From: Melieria omissa
Taxonomy: Eukaryota > Arthropoda > Insecta > Diptera > Ulidiidae
Length of the DNA stretch: 64,000 nt
Direction: 5' to 3'
Assembly: GCA_963971225.1 (NCBI GenBank)
Contig: OZ020268.1
Span: 13,431,032-13,495,031, forward strand
Both the position numbers and the translations under genes were made by a program. Below are positions 22,351 to 33,674 of the stretch, one piece after another; the first letter of the stretch is position 1; every line of letters starts with the position of its first letter. The notes beneath the pieces were generated by a model. That model made no database searches and was not told the origin of the DNA. It worked only from the letters and a program-made list of their open reading frames with translations.

Positions 22351-24366
22351 GTAGGGATTCGCTATTGATGAGTTATCGGTTAAACTGGGTATCTCTGGTA
22401 AGTTTTAAGCAGAAGCAAGCACTAACAAAGTGCTTTTACAATGGGCCTCTATAACCTAAGTGAGCTCTTGTCGAAGCAGCTACTTTTAGTTATAAATAAA
22501 TCTAAACCTAAATACTCAATCTTACTGAGAAAAATCCATTACAGGCTAATTAATTGGGCCAAATAAACGAACAAACTTCGGGTGGAGCAGCCAGGATTCA
22601 CAGAGTAACCTCGTGCTTTCTTAGTCGCACTTAATCTGTAAGTTATAGCTCGACGTTCTCGCTTATGGTTTAAAAGCGCTAATAGATCGTTGGTACACAA
22701 GTCTAGAGAACCGATATCTGCTTTAAAACTCTGGGATCGTGGGGTTTTGAGAATGAATTGTTCATGCTTTGCTGACTTTATTCTACCGATAGAGATCTTC
22801 ATTGGAGATTTAACCTGATATGCTTTGCAACTGGTTTTCCGACAATGATTCGTTCCTTATAGTCTTCACAGTACCGTTACAAATCAACACTGATTTGCAA
22901 TCAACCAAACTGATTTTCTGCATAGTTTCTGACAGTCAATGCCAGCATTGGTTCAACTATGGCTCCCAGTGATCCCAGTTTCTTCTCATAAAACACTCAC
23001 CTAGCCAATTCTCAACTCAGATCACTCTTGCACCCATAACTATAAAAGTTAGAAAAAATCAATACCAAAAAAAATTCCATTCTGTGGGCATGTTGTGGCC
23101 TAACCTCTTTCCCAGGCGCGTTATCAGCTACACGACAAAAATATTGCCGCAAGAATGTTAAACGAAACCACATTGATCTCTGATCGTTGCTGCCAAGAAC
23201 TTGCTTTTTAAATTCTCCACTCGCCCGTTCCGCGTCTGCGGATGTCGCGCCGCGTCGCGGCAAAAATTGTGCGCTGCACACGCGCGCCGCAACTCCACTC
23301 AACGATTTTAATGGCGAAACGCAGCGGGATGATTCGCCAAAGCGGGTCGGCAACATAGAGCGCGGCACGTCCGAAACGTCAATCTAAGACGCAGCTAATG
23401 TGCTGCTGGTGCGCCGCCAAAGATACGCTTTGTTGTTGTTTTAGTTGCTGCAGCATTTGCACAACGACCATGCTGCCCACTTCAGTGCGCCGCCACATCG
23501 ATCCATATGTCATTTCAATGGGCTGTCAGCCGCTGTCTGCTGCTCTGTGTGTGTTTCTGTGTGTGTGTGTGTGTTTGTATGGGTGCGCTGTCCAAATGTC
23601 GCCAATCATTATCAGCGCAGTTGTGGCATCTTGCAAGACGCAAGGCGCAGCAACAAAGCCTGCGCAGTGGCTCGGCCGGTCGACAGCCGCTGATTGCGCA
23701 ACACGCAGTTCGCTTCAATAGTAACGCAGTCTTTCCGTGGCCCATTCAGCCATCCATCCGTCCATCCATTCGTCCAGCCGTCCATTGGTCCACGCGTCCG
23801 TCCGCGTCGGCTGCCCGGTGCGTACGTGCAGGTATTACGCTGTGTAATTAATATTGCGCACTCGCCGCGTATGCGTGGCGCAGTCGATCGTTTGGTTTGG
23901 GTGCAATTGGCCGCCGCCCCTGTGTGCCGTCGCCGCCGCTGCTGCTGCTGCTGCTGCTCGCAATTGTTGCGCACTCGGCATTCACATTTCAGCGCAAATA
24001 ATTACAAGTTGTTGTCTCTCGCCTTTTGTTGCGGCTGCCGTTTAGATTTTGCGCTTTTCCGCTGCCAATGGCAGTGCCACTGCCATTGCTGTCCGCATGC
24101 AGCATGAAATGCCACTTTTATGCTGCAAAACGCATGGAAAGCAACGGCAACACGACTTTTATTGCTGCTGCTGCAACGCGCAGGCGCTGTGAAATTGTTG
24201 GGCCATCGTTGCATGCGCGTAACAAAGTACATACGCGCATAATTGCAACCGAATGAGCACAACAAATTCGTGTGGCACGTATAATTTTGCACAACGGCCG
24301 CCGCCGCGGCTGCATTTTTCGACGAGGCTTTCTCTTCAGTCTTCATGCTCGTCATCACCAACATCT
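22351..24366. other. Non-coding intronic DNA, GC-rich 23.2-24.3 kb
   Basis: 22351-23050 is featureless. From 23200 to 24340 the GC content rises, with a (GT)n tract at 23545-23574, CCAT/CCGT words at 23740-23800 (CATCCGTCCATCC) and a (CTG)n run at 23938-23957. Overlapping frames of up to 137 codons exist on both strands with no domain. It could be enhancer DNA, but nothing proves it. Confidence 0.4.
23545..23574. repeat. (GT)n microsatellite, interrupted
   Basis: Two GT runs separated by TTTCT. Confidence 0.9.
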
Positions 24367-24651
24367 ATTGGTGCTATCAGTCATCATTTGTAATCATTAC
24401 GATCAAGTTTTTTGTTTTAAAAGCGGTAAATTGTCATTGAATGACATCAGTCTATTTCAATCATCAAGAGTTTCAATCAATTTTGTCTCACTAATCAATA
24501 TAAATCCATCCATTGGTGCCATCATTCATCATTTGTAATCATTACGATCAAGTTTCTTGTTTTAAAAGCGGTAAATTGTCATTGAATGACATCAGTCTAT
24601 TTCAATCATCAAGAGTTTCAATCAATTTTGTCTCTCTAATCAATATAAATG
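24367..24651. repeat. Tandem duplication, 145-bp unit, two copies
   Basis: ATTGGTGC at 24367 and again at 24512 begins two nearly identical units (ATCATTTGTAATCATTACG, GCGGTAAATTGTCATTGAATG, AGAGTTTCAATCAATTTTG). Divergence is only a few per cent, so the duplication is recent. It opens a 1.7-kb region rich in TCAGTCATCA words. Confidence 0.93.
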
Positions 24652-25078
24652 GCCTTCAACCAGGTCTAGCAGTCATCAGTCATCTTTAATATTAGTTGTG
24701 ATAATTCCCACAACTTCAAAAAAGCATCTTAAAGTTTTATTACACATAATAATTTAATTTTAATTTTTTTTATAATGCAGAGTTTTCATCAAATGTATCA
24801 AATTTTTATCGATTTTATCAATCGTCTTTAATAATTTTTTGAGTTTTTGTAAACGACGAGTTTCATTATAATGTTGGTCTAAATTTTGATCCGTTATAGT
24901 CAAATATTTTTGCGATCCTTCAGCAGTCCAGTTGTCATTAACAATCATTAGCCTCCAGTCTTCATCCCAATGTTTGTCAAAGAAATTATTGTAAATTCTT
25001 ATTAATTATTGAACTATCATTGTTGGGAATTTATTCACAAATTCCTATCTCAAAACTCTCAGTTTTATATGTCGTATT

Positions 25079-25940
25079 CTCAGTCAACAATGATTTATAA
25101 CAATCATCGATGGCACTCACATTATAAATTTATAACAAAAAATCTCCTCCTGAGACTCTGTTAGACATTAAAAATTTTTGGTATTTTAATCGAACGTCAT
25201 CAGTCATCAAACACCATCAATCATCAATGGTTGTTCACCTTTACTTGAATCACAAATAAATTCAATTGCGTGATCATTGATTTGTGATCTTGTCAATCGT
25301 TAGTTTTTCTTGATAATCGTTATCAGTCTTGCAGTCGAAATTTCATCGCATCCTGTACATCAAGTAAAATATTCATTATTCATTCTCAGTTAACAATGAT
25401 TTATAACAATCATCTATGGCACTAACATTAAAAATTTCAGCAAAAATTTTTCTCCTGAGACTCTGTCAGTCATCAGAAACATTTTGTATTTTAATCGAAC
25501 GTCATCCTTAACCTTACTTGAAGCACTAATAAATTATATTGTTTGATCATTGATTTATGTTTTTGTCAGTCGGTAGTTGTCCTTGCTAATCATTAACAGT
25601 CATCATCGGTCTTACAGTCAAAATTTCATCGCATCCTGTACATCAAGTAAAATATTCATTATATATTCTCAGTCAACAATGATTTATAACAATCATTGAT
25701 GGTTCTAACATTCAAAATTTCAGAAAAATTCGTCTCTTGAGGCTCTGTCAGTCATAAGAAACATTTGATATTTTAATCAAACGTCATCAGTCACCATCAA
25801 TCATCAATGGTTGTTAACCTTTACTTGAAGCACTAATAAATTCTATTGTGTGATCATTGATATGTGTTCTTGTCAGTCGTTAGTTGTTTTTGATAATCGT
25901 TTAGTCAACATCAGTCATCAACTAACTTTACAATACCAAA
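25079..25940. repeat. Tandem array of three units, about 270-306 bp
   Basis: Units begin CTCAGTCAACAATGATTTAT at 25079, CTCAGTTAACAATG at 25385 and CTCAGTCAACAATG at 25668. Each then has ATAACAATCAT, TCTGTCAGTCAT, TATTTTAATC.AACGTCATC, and the first two end in CGCATCCTGTACATCAAG. TCATCA words are embedded throughout. Copies differ by indels and substitutions, so this is an older local expansion than the 145-bp pair. Confidence 0.9.
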
Positions 25941-26939
25941 CAAATTACCCAAACATGCAATCAAAATTGTATCACATTCAGTCAACATTGGCCATCAGTC
26001 ATGCATTGCCGCAACAGTCATAAAATTAATTGATTTTCATTTGTGCCACACCCACTTGCCCAGCACATGCGATAATGATTTACGGCAATGTTCGATGCCG
26101 CATGCCACCCACATTTTCGGCATTTATTCATCAGCACTTTTGAATAGAGGAAATTGTAAACAGGCTAACGCAACGGCCGCCAGCCAATTCGTTCTTCCGC
26201 CTCGACGCTGCTGTGACGCGCTCGCCCCCTGGTCGTGTTGTGTATTAGTTTTTCGACAAATTACACTGGCCGCCGTCTCTGGTCCCGCAAATGCGCTAAT
26301 CAAGTGTATTTTCATTGGCACAATAAATTCGTAATTGCCGCAGGTTAGGTGTTGCAGCAGCCGCAGCGCAAAATCTCGGTTGCCGCCGCTTCTTTGCAGT
26401 TGTGATTTCTATGTATTCGCACTGTTGTTGTTGTGTGCCTCAAAGCGCTTTTTGTGCGCCTTTGTAAACTAACGCTAACAAAAAAAAGGTGCTGTGTCCG
26501 CTGTTGCACGCTTCATGCGCCGGTTTTGTTTCATTGGCAATGAAGGAATTGAATTGCATTACCCGAATGCTTGCAACGTGTAATATTGCTCTATCAGACA
26601 ACAACAACAACAATAAAGGCAACAATGGCCGCAGCTTCAGCAACGGCACTAACAACCTGCAGGCAAACAACGTGTTGCAGTGTGGTGGCTGCGCACGCGC
26701 ATGTGCCACACCAGCCGCCCGGCCAACCAATGCCGATTTCTGGTTTCATTAGCCGCGCGATACGCCGCCACACCGACTGTGCTGCGTACACCGAGTTCAA
26801 ATTCATAATAGCAAACAGCAGTCAGCCAAAAAAAAGCGCTGAAAACGAAAACGAAACGACCTCCATGGAAGATGACAGCCAAGTCGTTTTGTTGGCCCAG
26901 ACTGTACGCCAGCGTTTGGTGCTGCCAGATTTGTAAATT
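25941..26939. other. Non-coding intronic DNA, GC-richer
   Basis: 26040-26930 is GC-balanced with CAA and GTT runs and overlapping frames on both strands (up to 121 codons). None has a recognisable domain or a convincing pair of splice sites. Confidence 0.4.
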
Positions 26940-27720
26940 TTATACGCATAGATGTGTTGGTGTGTTTGCATTATGTATGTAAATATATAATTTTTTGTAT
27001 AAATAAATAATTTTAATATAAAAACGTTTATTTAGAAATTAAAAGTAAATTAATATAAAAATATGAAAAATGAATGAAAAAATTTAAAAAAATACTTAAA
27101 TGGCCATAACAACACGTATAAGAATATGAGAAAATAAATTAACTAAGAAAATATTTTTATAAATTATTGCCAAAATATGAAAAATTTATGGGAATGTAAA
27201 TTAATTAAAAAAAATAAAAATTGCGTTACAATTTAATATAAAAATATAAAAAATTAAGAAAACAAATTTAATTAAAATAAAAAATTGATTGAAAAAAATT
27301 AAAAATTAAAAAAATTGGGTTAAAAGATATTTACATATAGAAATAATTTTTTAAAAATAAAAAAATTTATATGAAAAAAATAATAAAAATTAACTTTAAA
27401 TGGCCATAAAAATCCGTTTCAGGATATGAGAAAATAAATTAATAAAAAATATATTTTCTTAATTTATTGAAAATATGAAAAAGTTATGAGAAAATAAATA
27501 AATTAAAATAAATTAAAAATCGCTTAAAAATTTAATATAAAATATAAAAAATTAAAAATTAAAAGATAGTTATATTAAAGATATTTATATTAAAAGATTT
27601 AAAGATATTTATATTAAAGATATTTATACAGAAAAAAATTAAAAAAAAATTTAAAAAATTTATATGAATACATAAAAATATAAAAAAAATTAACTTTTCT
27701 AAAATAACGTTGATTTGTTA
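26940..27720. repeat. Very AT-rich block with 300-bp direct repeat
   Basis: Over 85% AT by eye. AATGGCCATAACAACACG at 27099 and AATGGCCATAAAAATCCG at 27399 start two diverged copies that both contain ATATGAGAAAATAAATTAA and a following AAATATGAAAAA. Late in the block (27555-27635), TATTTATATTAAAGA words recur. Confidence 0.75.
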
Positions 27721-27845
27721 ATAATTTATTAATTTGTTAATAGTTTTTACTCATACTGTTCGCTCCTACATAAATTACAAAATTTTTTTACTAAATCCCA
27801 AGTTTGAAAGTATTAATGCAGTTGGAAAGATCGCTTATTGCTTAC

Positions 27846-28003
27846 CAGGGGCGGATTCAGAAAAATATTTCGGGAGGGTTTCAAAAAGTAATTCTTTAAT
27901 ATTCATAAAATGCCTTTTGATTTGTATTTAGTTTTAAAGTCGATTCTAATATTTCGGGGGGGTGGGGTTCAACCACCAAAACACTCCCCTGAATCCGCCA
28001 CTG
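27846..28003. mobile_element. hAT-like MITE, family C, copy 2
   Basis: A 158-bp element from CAGGGGCGGATTCAG to CTGAATCCGCCACTG. The flanking 8-mers TTGCTTAC and TTCCTCAC agree at 6 of 8 positions, a decayed target duplication. It is non-coding, with G-runs near one end. The ends fit hAT (CAGTGG-type ends, 8-bp target). Confidence 0.82.
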
Positions 28004-28873
28004 TTCCTCACCTAATTTGTCATTAACGGACACCATTGAAAACTATCTTTTTTTATAATCAGGATGACTTGAAATTAATTTACAAAAGAGACTTGCGATT
28101 CATCTAGAAATTAGAGTAGCTTCACTAAGCCTCTTCAGAGGCTTTTTTTGGGACCATTTGCTGACCAGTGTGATAAATGACAGGGATAAATCTTTTCAAA
28201 GACTCGCTTTAATATACCACATGTAACCTCCATGTTGTTGGTTTAAACGAGTCACGACTTAAGTAAAGCTCATTACAAGGTGTCCTTTGTGGTTTCCATA
28301 TACCAGCTAACACCCCAATCCCAACTCAGTCTTAAGCACAGTTTGCACACAGTTCACCAATCAATCACATCCGACCTTTTTAAAGATTGAGGATAGACGG
28401 CGAGTAGTGAATAAAAACCATAAAACTAATTCCAGACGGGAGTCAAGAGTACAAGACGAATTTCAATGCCCCTAAGTCCCAAACTTGTTGGTTGTCTCAT
28501 ACGCGAGCTTTCTAACCTTCGTTTATACATCTATGAGTAGTATGGAACTTGTGAATCAGAAACTCTTCTTTTGTGGCGATCTTTGTTGGAACAATCACAT
28601 ATTTTATCCTCCCTAACATATTTGTCCATCTAAAACCAACAGCTCGCGGGTTTGGGATGCTGGTCTTCTAAAGGAAAGAAAGGAGTGCACTCGGAGCCCC
28701 CAAAAAGACCCCTTGTCGACTTTCTTCAACTTTTTCTAAAAAAGAAGGCCACTACCCCAGTCAAATCGATAAAGTACCTGCTACCTAGCTTCATGAGGTA
28801 TAGAAGTATTTGAGCTGTAAACCTGCTTTCGCCGGTAGTTTCTTTTACAACTGTTGTTTCTTTAGTTGGTGTC
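28004..28873. other. Non-coding intronic DNA, nothing recognised
   Basis: Mixed-composition unique sequence with no open frame of note, no terminal repeats and no microsatellite. Confidence 0.35.
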
Positions 28874-28877
28874 TTAA

Positions 28878-29632
28878 GGGAAGGCTCCCCTGGATTTGGG
28901 CAAAAATAAGGCAAAGTTTGTAATTTTTTTGTGGGATAATGAAAAGGCGTACAAACTTCCGGTTTTGACTATTAAATTCGTCTATTATTTAGGAGTTTAA
29001 AAAGCTAAAAAACTTGATGAAATTCAAAATGGCGGCTACAAAATGGCGATTTCCGTAGGCCTCTGCGCGCCAAACATCGCTCGAGAACTGTAATCCTGCA
29101 GCCTCTTGTAGTGGACTGAAATCAAAAAGCATTGTCATTACTTAAATATAACAAAATTGTCTGTGAATTGAACCAGACTCAAAAAATTGAAACGAAAAAT
29201 TCTTGCACAATGAATATTTGAAGAAAAAAGTTAAATTTTTTGCACCTTTTTTTAATTTCAACCACATTTAAAAATTAAAAATAAATAACTATTTATGCAA
29301 ATTGCATAAAAAGGCATTGCATAAAAAGGCATACAGAAAATCAAATACATTCGAGCAGTTTTTAGATGAAGAAAATCGGATCATTAGATCAAGTCCGGGG
29401 ATTTCAGTTAGATTGGAAAAAATGGTTTCGAGATAAACGCGTTTGAAGCAAATTAGAGCAGTGGAGCGTCCCGTAGCGCGCGTGAGACAGGTGTGTTCTC
29501 CCATGAAAATACGCGTCGTATCAAAAAATCCTTTTACACACATATTCTACATATATGTAGCCTTCGTTTTATGCAAAAAAAAAATAAACCATTTTTCGGT
29601 CCAAATCCAGGGGAGCCTTCCCTTAAAGTTGC
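28878..29632. mobile_element. TTAA-flanked MITE with long inverted repeats, family E
   Basis: The left end after TTAA (28874-28877) is GGGAAGGCTCCCCTGGATTT. The right end before TTAA (29633-29636) is its complement, with about 25 of 26 bases matching. The 755-bp interior includes CAAAATGGCGGCTACAAAATG and carries no domain. TTAA flanks suggest piggyBac-type integration, but GGG rather than CCC next to TTAA is atypical, so the superfamily is uncertain. Confidence 0.82.
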
Positions 29633-29636
29633 GCTT

Positions 29637-32600
29637 AAATTTCGCTTTGTTTGAACAAATATGTTTTTGTTGTTTAATAAAAATATTAAAATTATTCTTC
29701 TATGAACAGAACAAACAAATTGTATATTACAAAAATGAAGCAAACAAAAACAAATTTCAAAACATACAAATATTAATTTTTATATTTTTCTTTATGCTAT
29801 TTTCTTTTATACAAATGTCATTTATTATACATACAATTTATTAACAATCCATCAATTAGTAACTAAAATATATTTGAAAATATATTCCAACACAAGTTTC
29901 GCTCCAATGCATTTGTTGCTGCAACAATGTTGCACACCTGCTCGAAATGCTACAATGCCAAACAACTCTGCATTGTTGCGCCGCATGACGTTGTGTTGCA
30001 ATTTGTTTAACGATTCTTGTCGCACTGCCACATGCACTCACCGTTATTTTTGACATGTCTGCTTTTCGCTAATGGTGTAGCGGTTGCTGCGATTGCAAAC
30101 TGATTTCACCGCATGTCATGAAAGCATTTCTTCTTGTTTGACAACATGTGTGTTGTCTGCTCGCTGGGAAGTCCTTTATGCGTTTAGCGCGAAGTCAACC
30201 ATTTGTCATAAATCATCAAGCTGTATGTGGCTTAGTTTATCGTCTGCATATATCTTATGGTCGCGTACTTGCTTGGTCGGGCAGACGCTTGTAACTGTGA
30301 TGCCTGGTTTTCATTGTGTCATTTGCAAAAATTGTAATGGCACAAATGACAACGTTGGCGTTTTGAGTTTAATGTTAGATGATTTTACTTATATGGTTGG
30401 TGGTGTTATTCTGAAGAGAGAACTGGTGGAGAAAACACTGCTCCAGAAAAAAGCTTCAAATCTTCAAGCTTTAAACTTCAAGTTGTCAGTGTAAACTAGA
30501 TTTAATTAGATATGAAATCGTGGACCTTAGAACACTAGGAAAAACATAGAAACGATTTGCATTGCTTTCACATCCTGTGGCTCATTGTGCGGTAAGTCTA
30601 CTTGATCCAGTAAGCCTCACTATGCGAATGGAGATGTTACAGGACGAAAAAAGCGCATGGTGAATGTCATTGATGGATGCGTTAGACCATCACACTTGAG
30701 TCAGAATCTTCCTTGTTTATTGAAGATATATTCTATCTATTCTTTGGGTTCCTGTGAGACCTATATTTTTACTAGATATTTTATATTAATGAATCAGGTG
30801 AGTACCTTAGAGTATCTGAGTTTCAACAACTGAAATATTTACTTCCAATATTTGAGAGTTTGAATTCAAAAGGGTTGAACTCAAAGAGTTTTCGTGCCAG
30901 TTTTGAATGGATGTAATGGCTCTTGCCAGAGTTCAATTCCAGTTTTCTGGCTGCCCTTATTTGGACCATCCCACCCAAGTACTCCAACTCGGCCCAGCCC
31001 GTTTACTGGTCACTATCGACTATCAACTCATAAGAACCCACTTCAATTGCCTCGAACGTTCTTCACGCTGGCCACAAATCCGGCGCATCATTTGTGAAAC
31101 TGCCGCTGTGCTTTCGAACAAGCTCTTCAAGTACTCTATTTGGTCTGTTGTACAGGTTTTTTTTTTGCCAAAACAATGCGTCCCCACGACGCTGACAGTT
31201 TTATGTTTTTATTGTTCTCGTTCATAAAAGACAAATACAACAACAATTCGTATGCGCACTCGCCATTGTGACTTGAAACTAGCCGGCAAGGTTTTTTGCA
31301 CGAACTTCCACACTGAACCGAAATGAACTTAAAGTACTTGCAACATGCTGCTGTCGCGTCTCCGACTGTGGCTGCGGCTTCAACTGTGGCTCTCTGGCGC
31401 TGCCCTCCAAGTTGACTTCAGTTGCCGGCACGAGTTATGCCAAGTGTTCATTTCTTGATTTTGTCGTTGTTGTTTTTGTAGTTGTTGCATTTTATATGCT
31501 CGCATGGTGAATGGTGTGTTGCTGTCTCGCTGTGTGTTGCTGCTTTCCGCTTCGTTTTCTTCCTCTTTTCCTTATTTTTTGTAATTTTTTTTCCTTTTTG
31601 TATTTTCCAGAAATGACATAAATCATAACTTTTGTTTGGCTTCTTTGGGTCAGTTGGAATTTTCAATTTTCGCAACTTTGCTTTTGGCTCTTGCGCTGTT
31701 GTTGTTGTTGTCGTTGCCATACTACGTAAATAAAATGGCATGGAATGGGCCAACAAACATACATGCGGAAGTGTTGCATTGTTTAGTGTTGTTCAATGGC
31801 ATTGTGGTTGTTGTTGTTGTTGCTGTTGTGTGGTGTGTGTGTACCAACGTGTGTTGACCACACTTGACAGTTCGAGATTAAGTGTTGTTTATGCGAGCGG
31901 TAGCGAGATTTTCAAGTGGCAACTAAACTTTCGGGTTAACGCTGAAATGTTTATGGCCAACGGGCTGCGAGTAGCGCTAATGTGACAAGTCCCAATGACT
32001 TGGGGCACATTGGCAGCAACGATGAAGCAGCAAATTGAAACTGGTATTCAAGTGTGAAGTTGAAGTTTTCATGCGGTATTCCAAATATTGCCGAATAAAT
32101 TCAAAACTATAAGAATAAAGTTGATAAGAAGTACAAAAGCAAGGACATTGTTCTTAAATATACCAGAAATTTTATTTTTGTGATGCTTCAGAAATGCAAA
32201 AATGCCCCAATTGTTGTTGTTTTACAACATGATGTTGAATCTTCAAATGTTTATAAACATTTTTCTATTCGTGTTTTGCTACTTTTGAACCACAACAATT
32301 GGAAACCTTTTAACAACTTTAATTTAACAGAACAACAACAAGCGTGACAACTTCAAACAATGCTAGAATGAGAAAGAAGAATCATCAGTAAACAAATGAC
32401 ATACATTCAGGATTAGAAGGATCATCAATCAAAATATGCCAACCGTTTGCCATCATCATTAATTATACGCATTGGTCGAACAATTACGCGGTGTCGGCGC
32501 ACAGCTGTTGGCCGCCGAAACACCTGTCCTTAATTAGGTTAACGAGGTTTTTTTATGACCATTTGAAATTTTTTGCTATTTTTCCCCCATGATTTTCATT

Positions 32601-33294
32601 AAATTAGGTCTTGAGCGAAAAACTCACCTGGTGCTCGATTACACTCAAAGTTGGTAAATTTCTTTCTCTATTCTCTACAACACAAACCGGCACACATACC
32701 ATATGTCTTCATTTGATCGCTCATTTCCACTAAGCAGTCATTAAGTATTAACTGTGTGTGTGTGTGTATGTGTGCAGTTAGCTGCTGGCTGCATGCTAAA
32801 ATGTGATTTTAGCACTCATAACTCAGCATTCATTACGGGCTGCCATAAATTGTCGGTGCAATTTTGAAATTGGCGCTGCGCTGCAACATACATTTTGCCG
32901 GCTACAGCAACTTGGCCCACGACATAAACACGTTTAATTTGACGCAATGTGCGGAATAGCTGAGCCCTGGGCCGCGAGGCCGCGGGGCCGTTGGGGTGCA
33001 ACTGGCGTTAGTCAGGTGCGTCTGTAGTGTACCGGAAGGGGCGCTATGAAGACTAAATTGAATACGATTTTTATTTTCAGTTTCTTAAATGTAAATTTGA
33101 CAGCTAGAATTCCAATAAATATTCATAGATATTCGCTAAAATAGAACTAATAAGACTGGACTTGCTAGCGTTCCATTTCTGTTCTAAGTTTTTAGGATGA
33201 AAGTACGCAGAGAACGTTTGCTATACTACAAACGGTGCAAGTTGCTCTTTGAACATACAAAAAGACTTTAGTTTCAATTGATATTGTTACGAAA
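29637..33294. other. Non-coding intronic DNA
   Basis: 29637-29850 is AT-rich. 29850-30500 is mixed and has a 136-codon frame with no domain. 31440-31860 carries several TTG/GTT microsatellite runs whose translations are runs of V or L. A TG tract lies near 32754-32774. No exon or element end is supported. Confidence 0.4.
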
Positions 33295-33674
33295 ATGACT
33301 TTTCCAAGTTCATTCTGGATTGTGCTTGAAAAAAAACCACTTTAATTACTCAGCGCAAAACGCTGTCAGAAACCAACAATCGCTTTATTAACAGATCTAC
33401 ACTTGTTACTACTTTGATTGTTCAAATCAGACTTGTCCCTCTGCGCTGCACACTGCTGCTTTTTATACTTGTTTTCTTATCGCGCCGATTGTTCGTGCAC
33501 ATTCTAGTTGGACTCTCTCTCTCTCGATCGTTCTAGCTCAGCCCATTACCATCGCGAACCATCCTTGCCATATCGGAATTATAGCCAATCGGCCGTACTC
33601 CAAAGTGCGTGCCTAAAAGTATGCCCGTAAAAGCATTCATGCACAGCACAGCAACAGAGTTCCTCATCGTTGCA
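33295..33674 (+). mobile_element. LTR-like repeat, copy 1 (probable solo LTR)
   Basis: It begins TGTTACGAAAATGAC and ends ATCGTTGCA, and is 380 bp. Flanking 4-mers are ATAT and AAAT. It shares order and sequence throughout with 37621-38021 (CTCTGCGCTGCACACTGCTG, GCGAACCATCCTTGCC, GGCCGTACTC). TG...CA ends and a 4-bp target fit an LTR of a Gypsy-type retrotransposon. No primer-binding site, gag or pol was found beside it. Confidence 0.68.
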
